From: Acinetobacter bohemicus ANC 3994
Lineage (GTDB): Bacteria > Pseudomonadota > Gammaproteobacteria > Pseudomonadales > Moraxellaceae
Assembly: GCF_000367925.1 (NCBI RefSeq)
Contig: NZ_KB849168.1
Coordinates: 251,896-315,895, forward strand
Reading direction: 5' to 3'
Length of the DNA: 64,000 nt
Part shown: piece by piece, positions 36,415 to 45,305 of the stretch
Position numbering within the stretch: the stretch's first letter is position 1
Layout: every line of letters starts with the position of its first letter
Notes under the pieces: generated by a model
What the model saw: only the letters and a program-made list of their open reading frames with translations
Told to the model about the DNA's origin: nothing
Databases searched by the model: none
Position numbers and translations under genes: made by a program

Positions 36415-36936
36415 ATGCAAAAAACATCGTTTTGGGAAAACTGGCTGCCACATCCATTTGTTTCCGTCATTGTGGCTTTAAGCTGGATCATGCTTGCGCA
36501 TAGTATTGACCCAACCACATTACTGATGGCTGTGCTGCTCGGAATTTTTATTCCACGCTTAGTCAATCCCTTTGCTACCCGTACACCAAATATCAACTGG
36601 CTGTTGGCATGCAAATTATTTTTTGTGGTGCTTTGGGACATCATTATTTGTAATATTAAAGTGGCCAAATTAGTTCTTGGCCCTACGCATAAACTGCATC
36701 CTAAATGGTTTCGAGTCCCGTTAGACTCCCAGCATGAACAAGTCAATGTTTTGCTTGCTCTAATTATTACCACAACCCCCGGTACGGTCACTGCGGGGAT
36801 TGACCAAGATCGTGGCGATATTTTAGTTCATGCATTAAGCAGTGATAATACAGAAATCGACATACAAGACATTAAAACTCGTTATGAAAAAGCACTAATG
36901 ATGATTTTTAACGTGCAATCAGGAGACGACACATGA
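36415..36936 (+). CDS. mrpE: MrpE/MnhE Na+/H+ antiporter subunit
   Basis: 173 residues with N-terminal hydrophobic segments (~15-45, ~62-82) and a cytoplasmic C-terminal part. Family motifs include ARNP-equivalent PFATRTPNINWLLACKL and LALIITTTPGTVTAGID. It starts 2 bp after mrpD. Its TGA overlaps the ATG of mrpF (ATGA, 36933-36936), so the genes are translationally coupled. Confidence 0.94.
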   Translation: MQKTSFWENWLPHPFVSVIVALSWIMLAHSIDPTTLLMAVLLGIFIPRLVNPFATRTPNINWLLACKLFFVVLWDIIICNIKVAKLVLGPTHKLHPKWFRVPLDSQHEQVNVLLALIITTTPGTVTAGIDQDRGDILVHALSSDNTEIDIQDIKTRYEKALMMIFNVQSGDDT

Positions 36937-37208
36937 GCATTTTGCCTTATACGCTGGGCATATGTATGGTTGCCATCACCATTTCAATGTTCCTTTGTCT
37001 GATTCGTTTAGTCGTCGGCCCCTCTATTGTTGACCGGCTGTTGGCTCTGGATACTCTTTTTCTCAATGCCACCTGTTTAATTGTCATTCTGGGTATTTAT
37101 TGGGCAAGCACCTCCTTTTTTGAAGGGGCACTCTTGGTTGCCATGCTTGGTTTTGTCTCAACGGCAGCCCTCGCGCGCTACTTTACCACTGGTCATGTCG
37201 TGGATTAG
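36933..37208 (+). CDS. mrpF: MrpF/MnhF Na+/H+ antiporter subunit
   Basis: 91 residues, three predicted helices, with the MnhF core IRLVVGPSIVDRLLALDTLFLNATCLIVI. The conserved Asp in DRLLALD is implicated in Na+ handling in the family. Overlaps mrpE by 4 bp; mrpG follows after 11 bp. Confidence 0.95.
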   Translation: MSILPYTLGICMVAITISMFLCLIRLVVGPSIVDRLLALDTLFLNATCLIVILGIYWASTSFFEGALLVAMLGFVSTAALARYFTTGHVVD

Positions 37209-37219
37209 GAGTAAAAATC

Positions 37220-37597
37220 ATGCAACTTGTTATGGAAATTCTGGTTTCAATTTTTTTATTGATTGGTGCTTTCTTTACACTGGTGGGCGGAATTGGCATG
37301 GTGCGCCTGCCCGATTTATTTATGCGGCTACATGCACCAACCAAATCAAGCACTTTAGGTCTGGGTAGTTTTTTAATTGCTGCCATTATTTTTGCTGCCT
37401 TTAATGGGCGTTTTGGTTTCGCTGAAATACTGATTACCTTATTCGCCTTTATTACTGCACCAGTATCGGCCAACCTGATGGCGCAAGCAGCCCTGCATTT
37501 ACGTTTACGTTCCACCAGTGGCGAAGTCCCTGAAAGTTTAGACCGACCACTCCCTTGGCAACGTTCGCGAGTTCGCCGCCACTATCAGAAAAAATAG
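37220..37597 (+). CDS. mrpG: MrpG/MnhG Na+/H+ antiporter subunit
   Basis: 125 residues, three hydrophobic segments. The MnhG pattern is clear: GAFFTLVGGIGMVRLPDLFMRLHAPTKSSTLG, then AEILITLFAFITAPVSANLMAQAALH. TTAGGAG is found before the ATG. Last gene of the operon, followed by a terminator. Mrp complexes exchange cytoplasmic Na+ for protons and support salt and alkaline tolerance. Confidence 0.95.
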   Translation: MQLVMEILVSIFLLIGAFFTLVGGIGMVRLPDLFMRLHAPTKSSTLGLGSFLIAAIIFAAFNGRFGFAEILITLFAFITAPVSANLMAQAALHLRLRSTSGEVPESLDRPLPWQRSRVRRHYQKK

Positions 37598-37609
37598 TCT
37601 TTATCCTTG

Positions 37610-37630
37610 AGGAGCTTCGGCTCCTTTTTT
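37610..37630 (+). terminator. Terminator of the mrp operon
   Basis: GGAGC-TTCG-GCTCC with a UUCG tetraloop, then six T, 13 bp past the mrpG stop. The remaining stretch to 37867 is AT-rich with no supported gene. Confidence 0.92.
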
Positions 37631-37867
37631 ATAATTCAAATCAATACATTTCTCATGCTTCTGCGCAAGCACATGCATAAAGCCTTATCAAATTGATCAT
37701 TGTTAAACTGATCTGATGTTTAATATCGACAATATTACCTGTCATGTCTTTCATCTTGCCCAATTTGATGAGCAGCAACAACCTGTTTAAAGCCAAGCCG
37801 ATAACACGCTCACCATTTAGCTTTAGAAAGTATCTACTTTATTTAGGATGGGACAGATACATCCATA

Positions 37868-37896
37868 AAAAAAGCCACCCGAAGGTGGCTTTTTTG
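37868..37896 (-). terminator. Terminator of the rimP-nusA-infB-rbfA operon
   Basis: GCCACC and GGTGGC flanked by A and T tracts; read on the minus strand the loop is UUCG. It lies ~22 bp after the rbfA stop. It could stop plus-strand read-through from mrp as well. Confidence 0.92.
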
Positions 37897-37917
37897 CATA
37901 TAACTTACGCTATATTA

Positions 37918-38322
37918 TTATTCATCATCTTTTTTTGCTTCTTCAGGAGGTAAATCCTTCACTGCTTCAGCAATCAAACCAAACATATAGTTACCGTATG
38001 CATTGGTTTTGTCATAATGAAAACGCAATCTTGGCGTAATACGTGTCTTGATACGACGACCCAATTCGTGACGCAAGAAACCAGAAGCACCATTTAACAC
38101 GGCTAAAGTTTCTTTATTTGCTGCTTCACTTTGATCATCGCCCAGTTCACGTCCCATAACGGTGACGTAAACTTCTGCATAGCCTAAATCTGCGCTGACT
38201 TTCACCGCAGAGATGGTCACGAGACCACCTAAGCGTGGATCTTTCAGTTCTTGACGGATCAGTTCTGACAACTCACGTTGTACCGTATCCGCCATTCGCT
38301 TAAGACGTTGACTACCCGCCAT
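37918..38322 (-). CDS. rbfA: Ribosome-binding factor A
   Basis: 134 residues with a single KH-like domain: RMADTVQRELSELIRQELKDPRLGGLVTISAVKVSADLGYAEVYVTV in outline, then LGRRIKTRITPRLRFHYD. An acidic C-terminal tail is present (EEAKKDDE). RbfA matures the 16S 5' end and the 30S subunit. Its start overlaps the infB stop by one base (TAATG), typical for this operon. Confidence 0.96.
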   Translation of the reverse strand: MAGSQRLKRMADTVQRELSELIRQELKDPRLGGLVTISAVKVSADLGYAEVYVTVMGRELGDDQSEAANKETLAVLNGASGFLRHELGRRIKTRITPRLRFHYDKTNAYGNYMFGLIAEAVKDLPPEEAKKDDE

Positions 38323-41042
38323 TAAAGACTCCGTTTAATCAATTGAACATCATAGACTTCGATTTTATCGAGTACTTTAATGTCTTTATAACCTTTCACG
38401 GCAAGACCACATTCCATACCGGCACGAACTTCTTCAACCACTTCTTTATAGCGACGAAGAGATTCAAGCTCACCTTGGAATACCACCACGTCATCACGTA
38501 ATACGCGAATCGGTTTATTACGGTGTAACATGCCTTCAAGTACCATACAGCCCGCAGCCGCACCAAACTTACTTGAGTGGAACACTTCACGCACTTGAGC
38601 TACACCCAGAATCGTTTCACGATGCTCAGGCGCAAGCTTACCGCTCATTGCTGCTTTCACATCATCAATCAATTCATAAATGATACTGTAGTAACGAATG
38701 TCGATGCCATCTGCATCGGCTTTTTGACGCGCAGTATTATCAGCACGTACGTTAAAGCCTAGAAGTACAGCTTCAGACGATTCAGCAAGGGTAACATCAG
38801 ACTCGGTAATTGCACCCACACCTGAACCAATGACACGAACACGCACTTCATCCGTTGCCAATGCTTGCAAAGCAACAGTCAATGCTTCTAACGTACCACG
38901 TACATCAGTTTTAAGCACCACATTGACATAAGGCACATCTTTCTTGCCCATAGATGCCATGATGTTTTCAAGACGCATTGCACTTTGACGCTCAAGACGT
39001 TTTTCACGTTCACGAGACATACGTGCATCAGCAACTTCACGTGCTTTCTTCTCATCGTTCACCACAAGAACTTCATCACCCGCCATTGGCGCTTCAGGAA
39101 GACCAAGGATTTCGACAGGAATTGAAGGACCTGCTGATTTAATACGTTTGCCGTTTTCATCGACCATCGCACGAACACGACCGTAAGATGCGCCAGCAAG
39201 GACTAAATCACCCACTTTCAATGTACCGTTTTGTACAAGAATAGAAGCAACTGCACCACGGTCTTTATCAACACGTGCTTCAATTACCACACCTTGTGCA
39301 GCACCTTCTTCAGACGCTTTCAATTCAAGAAGTTCAGATTGAATTAAAATAAGGTCGAGAAGTTCATCAATACCTTGACCCGAATGTGCAGAAACCATCG
39401 CAACAGGTACGTCACCGCCCCACTGTTCAGGCACGATTTCTTTAACCGTCAATTCATTTAATACACGATCTGGATCAGCAGATTCTTTGTCCATTTTGTT
39501 GATGGCAACAATAATCGGTGTACCCGCAGCACGTGCATGATCAATCGCTTCAGCTGTTTGTGGCATTACACCATCATCAGCTGCAACAACAAGGACCACG
39601 ATATCAGTCGCTTTGGCACCACGTGAACGCATTGAAGTAAACGCCGCATGTCCCGGTGTATCGAGGAAAGTAATAATACCTTTCTCAGTTTCAACGTGAT
39701 AAGCACCGATATGCTGTGTAATACCACCAGCCTCGCCCGCTGCGACTTTAGTGCGACGGATACGGTCTAGAAGTGATGTCTTACCATGGTCAACGTGACC
39801 CATGATGGTTACCACTGGCGCACGAGTGGTTTGAACACCACGCGCTTCTTCAGCAGCTTCAAGTAAGTTATCTTCAGCTTGTGTATCAGATACAAGAACT
39901 GGGTTATGACCCATTTCTTCAACCACGAGCGCTGCAATTTCTTGCTCAATCGCTTGGTTCTGCGTAACCAGCTCACCCATTTTCATCAGTGATTTGATAA
40001 CTTCACGAACTTTAATCGCCATTTTCGCTGCAAGATCAGCAACAACAATGGTTTCACCAATTTCAACATCATAAACTTGTTTTTTAACTGGTTTTTCAAA
40101 GCCATGTTTATTTGACTGACTGGTTTTCAAACCACGTTTATGTTGGTTATGGTTGAAAGATTGCTCTTCCTGACCACGACGTCCACCTTTCTTCGGTGCA
40201 CGTGTGCTGGTCGTATTACCACCACGTTTAATTTCACGGTCTTCTTTCGCAAATGAATCTTCATATGCCTGACCCACAAGGCCAGCAGCAAGTGGAGAAT
40301 CATCAATAACACGAATCGTTGCAGTGGTATCTTCAGCAGAGTATTTAGACGCCATTTGACGCATTTGCTCAAGCGTACGTTGCTGCCCTTCTTCAGCCGA
40401 TTTACGGCGTGCTGCCTCTTCTACTGCTTTTAATTGTGCAGCCTGAGCTTCACGAAGTTTCTTTTGTTCAGCTGTTTCAGTCACTTTAACCGCTTGTTTA
40501 ACAATCGGTTTGTTATTTGACTTACGCGTTACTACAACGGCCGCTTTTGAAACTTCTTGCTTCGCTGTTTGTTGCTGAGCAGCAGCACGCATTGCTTCTA
40601 AAGCTTGTTTCGCTTTAGAGGCACCTTGAGTATTCGCGCTAGAATCAGGACGTGTATTTTGTTGCACTTGATCACGACCTTGAGATTCAGTCTGTGATTG
40701 TTGTTCTGCTTTCGCTAAAGCTTCTGCTTTAATTTGTTCTGGATTCGGCTTAACAAAAGTATGCTTTTTACGCACTTCAACGTTAATTGTCTTCGCCTTA
40801 CCTGAGGTACTTGCCACTTTAGCCGTACTGGTTGTTTTACGTTTCAACGTGATTTTTCCTGCATGCCCATCGTCTTGACCATGAACTTTCTTCAAATGGT
40901 TAACGAGGGTATCTTGTTGTTCAGTGGAAATAATATCTTCAGCTTTACGTTGCGGTAAACCTGCGTCACGAACCTGCTCTAGGAGCTTCTCAACTGGACG
41001 TGCTACGCTGAGAGCTAACTCTTTAATCGACTTGTCCGTCAT
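38322..41042 (-). CDS. infB: Translation initiation factor IF-2
   Basis: 906 residues. An N-terminal IF2_N region precedes a long Lys/Gln/Ala/Glu-rich linker (~85-330) and a second IF2_N module. The GTPase follows: G1 GHVDHGKTS at ~413-421, DTPGH, NKMD, SAHSG. EF-Tu-like domain 2 and the C-terminal fMet-tRNA-binding domain close the protein. GGAGGA sits just upstream of the ATG. It is preceded by nusA with a 10-bp gap. It delivers initiator tRNA to the 30S subunit, and three initiator tRNA genes lie upstream in the same cluster. Confidence 0.97.
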   Translation of the reverse strand: MTDKSIKELALSVARPVEKLLEQVRDAGLPQRKAEDIISTEQQDTLVNHLKKVHGQDDGHAGKITLKRKTTSTAKVASTSGKAKTINVEVRKKHTFVKPNPEQIKAEALAKAEQQSQTESQGRDQVQQNTRPDSSANTQGASKAKQALEAMRAAAQQQTAKQEVSKAAVVVTRKSNNKPIVKQAVKVTETAEQKKLREAQAAQLKAVEEAARRKSAEEGQQRTLEQMRQMASKYSAEDTTATIRVIDDSPLAAGLVGQAYEDSFAKEDREIKRGGNTTSTRAPKKGGRRGQEEQSFNHNQHKRGLKTSQSNKHGFEKPVKKQVYDVEIGETIVVADLAAKMAIKVREVIKSLMKMGELVTQNQAIEQEIAALVVEEMGHNPVLVSDTQAEDNLLEAAEEARGVQTTRAPVVTIMGHVDHGKTSLLDRIRRTKVAAGEAGGITQHIGAYHVETEKGIITFLDTPGHAAFTSMRSRGAKATDIVVLVVAADDGVMPQTAEAIDHARAAGTPIIVAINKMDKESADPDRVLNELTVKEIVPEQWGGDVPVAMVSAHSGQGIDELLDLILIQSELLELKASEEGAAQGVVIEARVDKDRGAVASILVQNGTLKVGDLVLAGASYGRVRAMVDENGKRIKSAGPSIPVEILGLPEAPMAGDEVLVVNDEKKAREVADARMSREREKRLERQSAMRLENIMASMGKKDVPYVNVVLKTDVRGTLEALTVALQALATDEVRVRVIGSGVGAITESDVTLAESSEAVLLGFNVRADNTARQKADADGIDIRYYSIIYELIDDVKAAMSGKLAPEHRETILGVAQVREVFHSSKFGAAAGCMVLEGMLHRNKPIRVLRDDVVVFQGELESLRRYKEVVEEVRAGMECGLAVKGYKDIKVLDKIEVYDVQLIKRSL

Positions 41043-41052
41043 ATATTTCCTC

Positions 41053-42537
41053 CTAGTTAAACCATGATTCGCGCGCTTTCATAATGAGTTGGCCTGCTTT
41101 TTCAGCACCTAAACCTTCAATATCTTCAATATCGTCAGTCGCTTGGTCTGCCAAATCATCTACTGTTACCACACCGCGAGCCGCAAGTGCGTACGCGATT
41201 TCCTGCGTCATCCCGTCCATTGCAACAAGTTCTGCACTTGGATCTTGGATGTTTTCTTGTTGTTTTAATGCATCAGCCAATGTAATTTCTTTTGCACGGC
41301 TTTGCAATAATTCAACAATTTCAGCATCTAATTCAATTTCATCAAATGTTTCAGCTGGAACATAAGCAATCTCTTCCAAAGAAGTAAAGCCCATTTCAAC
41401 CAAAGCCATTGCCAAATCTTCTTCAATATCTAAACGACTTACAAACATGTCTAAATATTGTTGAGCTTCATTTTGTTGACGCGCATAAAACTCTTCTTCG
41501 AGCATCATATCCAGTTTATAGCCTGTTAATTCAGATGCTAAACGGACATTTTGACCTTGCGAGCCAATCGCGCGAGCCAATTGATCAGTAGCTGCGAAAA
41601 TGATATCCGCAGTATGTGCATCTTCATCAATCACAATGCTCGATACATCAGCAGGCTCTAGAGCACTGGCAATGTACTGTGCTGGATCGTCAGACCACAC
41701 CACCACATCAATACGCTCACCATTTAACTCTGATTGCACCGCTTGGATACGTGTACCACGCATACCAATACAAGCACCAACAGGATCAATACGATGATCG
41801 TTTGTTTTCACAGCAATTTTAGCACGAACACCCGGTTGACGGGCAGCGGCCTTAATTTCAATGATTTCTTCAGAAATTTCAGGAATCTCTTTCTTCATCA
41901 ATGCCATTAGCATTTCAGGGCGCGCACGTGACAACAATAATTGTGCACCACGACCTTCACGGTTCACGCTATATAGAATAGCGTTCATACGTTGTTTAGG
42001 ACGAAGAATTTCTTTCGGAATCATTTCTTCACGTGAAAGATATGCTTCAGCATTATCACCTAAGTCAATGATAAAGCCATCTTTGGTTTGTTTTTTCACT
42101 TCACCGTAGATGAGCTCACCGACTTTAGATTCATATGCATCAGCAACTAAAGCACGCTCAGCTTCACGAATTTTTTGCACAATCACTTGTTTGGCAATTT
42201 GTGCAGCAATTCGACCAAAATCAATCGATTCAACTTCAAGTTCACGAATATCACCGATAGACCATTGTTCAGGATCTAAATCAGAGATTGCATCCTGACA
42301 TGCAGGCATTTCATGATCTTCATCAGCAACCACTTCCCATTGACGGAAAGTACGGTAATCACCCGTTTTACGATCAATTTCTACACGTAAACGTGCTTCT
42401 TCTGCGTGTGTGCCTTCGTAAAATTTCTTTTTAGTCGCAGCAACTAAAGCTTGTTCAAGTGCTTCAAAAATTGCATCACGACTTACACCTTTTTCGTTAC
42501 TAACCGTTTCTACTACGGTAAGAATTTCACGAGCCAT
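41053..42537 (-). CDS. nusA: Transcription termination/antitermination factor NusA
   Basis: 494 residues, nearly identical in length to E. coli NusA. The N-terminal RNA polymerase-binding domain (~1-125) leads to S1 (~130-200, GEVKKQTKDGFIIDLGDNAEAYL in outline). KH1 and KH2 follow (KIAVKTNDHRIDPVGACIGMRG; AIGSQGQNVRLASELTG). Two C-terminal acidic helix-hairpin repeats (~365-490) are present, the last ending DDIEDIEGLGAEKAGQLI. It modulates pausing and rRNA antitermination. Between rimP and infB. Confidence 0.97.
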   Translation of the reverse strand: MAREILTVVETVSNEKGVSRDAIFEALEQALVAATKKKFYEGTHAEEARLRVEIDRKTGDYRTFRQWEVVADEDHEMPACQDAISDLDPEQWSIGDIRELEVESIDFGRIAAQIAKQVIVQKIREAERALVADAYESKVGELIYGEVKKQTKDGFIIDLGDNAEAYLSREEMIPKEILRPKQRMNAILYSVNREGRGAQLLLSRARPEMLMALMKKEIPEISEEIIEIKAAARQPGVRAKIAVKTNDHRIDPVGACIGMRGTRIQAVQSELNGERIDVVVWSDDPAQYIASALEPADVSSIVIDEDAHTADIIFAATDQLARAIGSQGQNVRLASELTGYKLDMMLEEEFYARQQNEAQQYLDMFVSRLDIEEDLAMALVEMGFTSLEEIAYVPAETFDEIELDAEIVELLQSRAKEITLADALKQQENIQDPSAELVAMDGMTQEIAYALAARGVVTVDDLADQATDDIEDIEGLGAEKAGQLIMKARESWFN

Positions 42538-42576
42538 AAGTCACCTATTCGTTCAGATTCTTATTTATTGAATGAA

Positions 42577-43101
42577 TTAATCTTGGTAGATCAAATTTGA
42601 TTTGTCGATATTATGACTGTCTATTTCAAGTACGTGTTGATTTTCAACTTCAACTTGAATGATCTCATTCTCAAGATCAACAGCAATCAGTTTTGCTTGA
42701 AATTTACGACGGTTTTCTACGGCACTAATCAGACGTAAAGCAATTTGCTTTCCAATATAAGCTGGCATCTGGTGAAGTTGGAAGAATGGACGATCCCAAC
42801 CCGGCGAAGAAACTTCAAGTGAGTATTCACCAGAAATTGGATCATGCACGTCAAGCATTGCACCTACTTGCTGGGTTACACGAACACAGTCTTGTACGCC
42901 AATACCCTGACCTTGCTCAAGCTCACCATCTTCATTCATGATAGGTTGCGTGTTATTTTCGTTCGCTTTATCAATATAGATACGCAATAAAGAACGTTTA
43001 CCTTGAGGAATAAATTCGATTCCCCAAAGATCTACATTACAAGCTTGCACTGCAGGAGTTATTAGGTCTTGAAGTGCTTGAGTTTTATTTGATAGCTTCA
43101 T
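42577..43101 (-). CDS. rimP: Ribosome maturation factor RimP
   Basis: 174 residues. The N-terminal domain has VDLWGIEFIPQGKRSLLRIYID and the conserved DCVRVTQQVGAMLDVHDPI; YSLEVSSPGWDRPF follows. The C-terminal Sm-like barrel starts at ~105. An insertion in the first domain (NENNTQPIMNEDGELEQGQGIG) is longer than in E. coli. First protein gene of rimP-nusA-infB-rbfA, directly downstream of the tRNA cluster and its terminators. Confidence 0.95.
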   Translation of the reverse strand: MKLSNKTQALQDLITPAVQACNVDLWGIEFIPQGKRSLLRIYIDKANENNTQPIMNEDGELEQGQGIGVQDCVRVTQQVGAMLDVHDPISGEYSLEVSSPGWDRPFFQLHQMPAYIGKQIALRLISAVENRRKFQAKLIAVDLENEIIQVEVENQHVLEIDSHNIDKSNLIYQD

Positions 43102-43222
43102 TTACTCTCGTCATTGTTGTGCGATTCAATAGTCGCTGTGACCGGTTCAGACTAACTCAACTATATTAGTAGTGAAACATGACAATTTGACCAATGGATG
43201 TCGACACTACACGATAGCCAAT

Positions 43223-43243
43223 AAAAAAGGGCGTAATCGCCCC
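43223..43243 (-). terminator. Second terminator after the tRNA cluster
   Basis: Minus strand: GGGCG-ATTA-CGCCC followed by six T. With the hairpin at 43276-43305 it separates the tRNA genes from rimP. Confidence 0.8.
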
Positions 43244-43275
43244 TGTGTACACAGAAAAACCAAAGTCCACTGTGC

Positions 43276-43305
43276 AAAAAGGCCCACCATTTTTGTGAGC
43301 CTTTT
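43276..43305 (-). terminator. First terminator after the tRNA cluster
   Basis: Minus strand: AGGCTCAC, 7-nt loop, GTGGGCCT (one U-G pair), then TTTTT. It lies 8 bp after the last tRNA-fMet. Confidence 0.85.
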
Positions 43306-43312
43306 AGAAACT

Positions 43313-43389
<77 letters not shown>

Positions 43390-43480
43390 ACAACGTGCAA
43401 AAATTATATACAATTCACTGAACATTTTCAATCAAAAAATCTTCAATGGTTGCTTGATTAAGTTGCACCTTAATCAAAAA

Positions 43481-43557
<77 letters not shown>

Positions 43558-43629
43558 TCAACCTGCAAAAATTCAATCACGATTAAAATTTAATTTAAAT
43601 CGCCTATTTAGTTTGCCTCTAAATAGTAT

Positions 43630-43706
<77 letters not shown>

Positions 43707-43752
43707 TCAACAGATTTGCTGCACACACCAACTTATGTTCTGGATTACAAGT

Positions 43753-43837
43753 TGGTGCGGAAGGGGGGACTTGAACCCCCACGCCCGAAAGCACTACCAC
43801 CTCAAGGTAGCGTGTCTACCAATTCCACCACCACCGC
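43753..43837 (-). tRNA. tRNA-Leu (GAG)
   Basis: 85 nt with encoded CCA and a class II long variable arm (TGCTTTCGGGCG). The anticodon loop is TTGAGGT, giving anticodon GAG for CUC/CUU. The acceptor stem has a U5-U68 mismatch beside a G6-U67 wobble, both read directly. It lies between secG and the initiator tRNAs, as leuU does in E. coli. Confidence 0.96.
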
Positions 43838-43890
43838 AGCTGTGTCGCATTCTAGTCGGATCATCTCCAAAAAGAAAGAACTAAATCAGG

Positions 43891-44220
43891 TTATTCGCCT
43901 GTTTTCGGTGCAACTGGCGAAGTTTCATTCGAATTTACAGGTGCAGTCGTGGTGGTTTGTACCGATTTCAAACTATAAGCATCGGTGGTTTGTTTTTTGG
44001 CAAATACAGCTAGCGTTAAACTGGTGACAAAAAACAGTGCGGTTAAAACGGCAGTCAAACGCGTTAAAAAGTTACCTGAACCGGACGCACCAAATACAGT
44101 TGCAGCACCGCCGCCACCAAATGATGCGCCAGCATCTGCACCCTTACCATGTTGTACCAGAATCAATACAATCATTAAAATGGCTAAGATAATATGTACT
44201 ACCAGCACAAAAGTTTGCAT
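43891..44220 (-). CDS. secG: Preprotein translocase subunit SecG
   Basis: 109 residues with two transmembrane helices (~3-22 and ~51-72) around the conserved cytoplasmic loop LVQHGKGADAGASFGGGGAATVFGASG. The C-terminal tail is Thr/Pro-rich and polar. SecG assists SecYE-SecA protein export at the inner membrane. It lies 13 bp after tpiA; tRNA-Leu follows 53 bp beyond its stop. Confidence 0.96.
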   Translation of the reverse strand: MQTFVLVVHIILAILMIVLILVQHGKGADAGASFGGGGAATVFGASGSGNFLTRLTAVLTALFFVTSLTLAVFAKKQTTDAYSLKSVQTTTTAPVNSNETSPVAPKTGE

Positions 44221-44233
44221 GCTGAACTCCTAA

Positions 44234-45025
44234 TTATTTTGTATTTGCAAAAGCTTGAGCAATTTCATAAAAAGACGCTGCATTTAGAGATGCTCCACCC
44301 ACCAGCGCACCATTAATATCTGGACAGGTCGCCAACTCTACTGCATTTTCGGCTTTAACACTACCGCCATACAGAATAGCCATGCTTGCACCAAATGGTG
44401 TGATTTGAGTTAAACCTTCGCGAATTTTAGCATGCATCGCTTGAGCATCTTCAGGTGATGCTGTTTTGCCCGTACCGATTGCCCAAATAGGCTCATAGGC
44501 AATCACAATCTTTTGCCATTGTTCGGCTTGAACCACCGCAGCAATATCACAGATTTGTTGCAATACCACCTGCTCTGCTTGGCCATTTTCACGCTGTTCT
44601 AGGCTTTCACCTACACAATAAATAATGGTTAATCCAGCAGTTAAAGCATTTTTAACTTTCTCATTCAGTATTTGCGCTGTTTCATTAAAGATTTCACGAC
44701 GTTCAGAATGACCAATCAGTACAAAATCAATATGATGATCTTTCAACAGTTCAGCACTCACTTCACCCGTGTAAGCGCCCAATCCCGCTATACGAGAAAC
44801 ATTCTGAGCAACGGTGTAAATCGGACGCACTGAGCTTACCAATTCCGCTTGAACATGAGTCAAAGCAAGCATACTCGGTGCAATACCGATATGACAATTT
44901 TCTTCTTTAATTTCATTATTTTGCAATAATTTTTTAAAACCACTTAACAGCTCTTTGGCATCTGCGTGCATTGGGTTCATTTTCCAATTGCCGACAACCC
45001 AAGGAGTAATAGCCGAACCCGACAT
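44234..45025 (-). CDS. tpiA: Triosephosphate isomerase
   Basis: About 263 residues, a TIM barrel. Catalytic residues are visible: Lys in VGNWKMN near the start, His in LIGHSERR, Glu in YEPIWAIGTGKTA, and the phosphate loop GGSVKAEN. The ATG at 45025 begins MSGSAITPWVVGNWKMN, the right distance before the active-site Lys. A frame reaching 45133 would add 36 residues unlike any TIM, so I reject it. Interconverts DHAP and glyceraldehyde-3-phosphate in glycolysis/gluconeogenesis. Confidence 0.97.
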   Translation of the reverse strand: MSGSAITPWVVGNWKMNPMHADAKELLSGFKKLLQNNEIKEENCHIGIAPSMLALTHVQAELVSSVRPIYTVAQNVSRIAGLGAYTGEVSAELLKDHHIDFVLIGHSERREIFNETAQILNEKVKNALTAGLTIIYCVGESLEQRENGQAEQVVLQQICDIAAVVQAEQWQKIVIAYEPIWAIGTGKTASPEDAQAMHAKIREGLTQITPFGASMAILYGGSVKAENAVELATCPDINGALVGGASLNAASFYEIAQAFANTK

Positions 45026-45230
45026 ACAGTAACCTATTAAAAACAATTCATTAAACCGCGCACATTCTACACGGAATTCAATCTTTTTTAGATAATTTTC
45101 GCACGGCTTTTTTATAGCAAACTTATTTTTCAAAATACATCACGACATTCTGAAAAAAAACTTCATCTTGTAAATACGACTGGTTCAAAGTTTTATGTGA
45201 TATTAAGTAGATGACAACATTTTAAGATAT

Positions 45231-45268
45231 GGTATTTTTATAGAACAAAAGTATAATTTAAAAATACC
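45231..45268. promoter_or_regulatory. Perfect inverted repeat straddling the predicted pilB promoter
   Basis: GGTATTTTTA and TAAAAATACC (10/10 match) are 18 bp apart, with TATAAT at 45252-45257 between them. It lies 38 bp before the pilB start. It could be an operator or a leader hairpin. Confidence 0.5.
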
Positions 45269-45305
45269 AATTATAAACAAATTGATTTCGTAGGCATATT
45301 AAAGC

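Noticed and set aside
37744..37953. A 69-residue open frame between mrpG and rbfA
   Set aside because: It runs through the rbfA terminator and into rbfA on the opposite strand, has no ribosome site and no family resemblance.
45026..45133. N-terminal extension of tpiA to 45133
   Set aside because: It adds 36 residues unlike any triosephosphate isomerase, and the internal ATG gives the normal distance to the active-site Lys.
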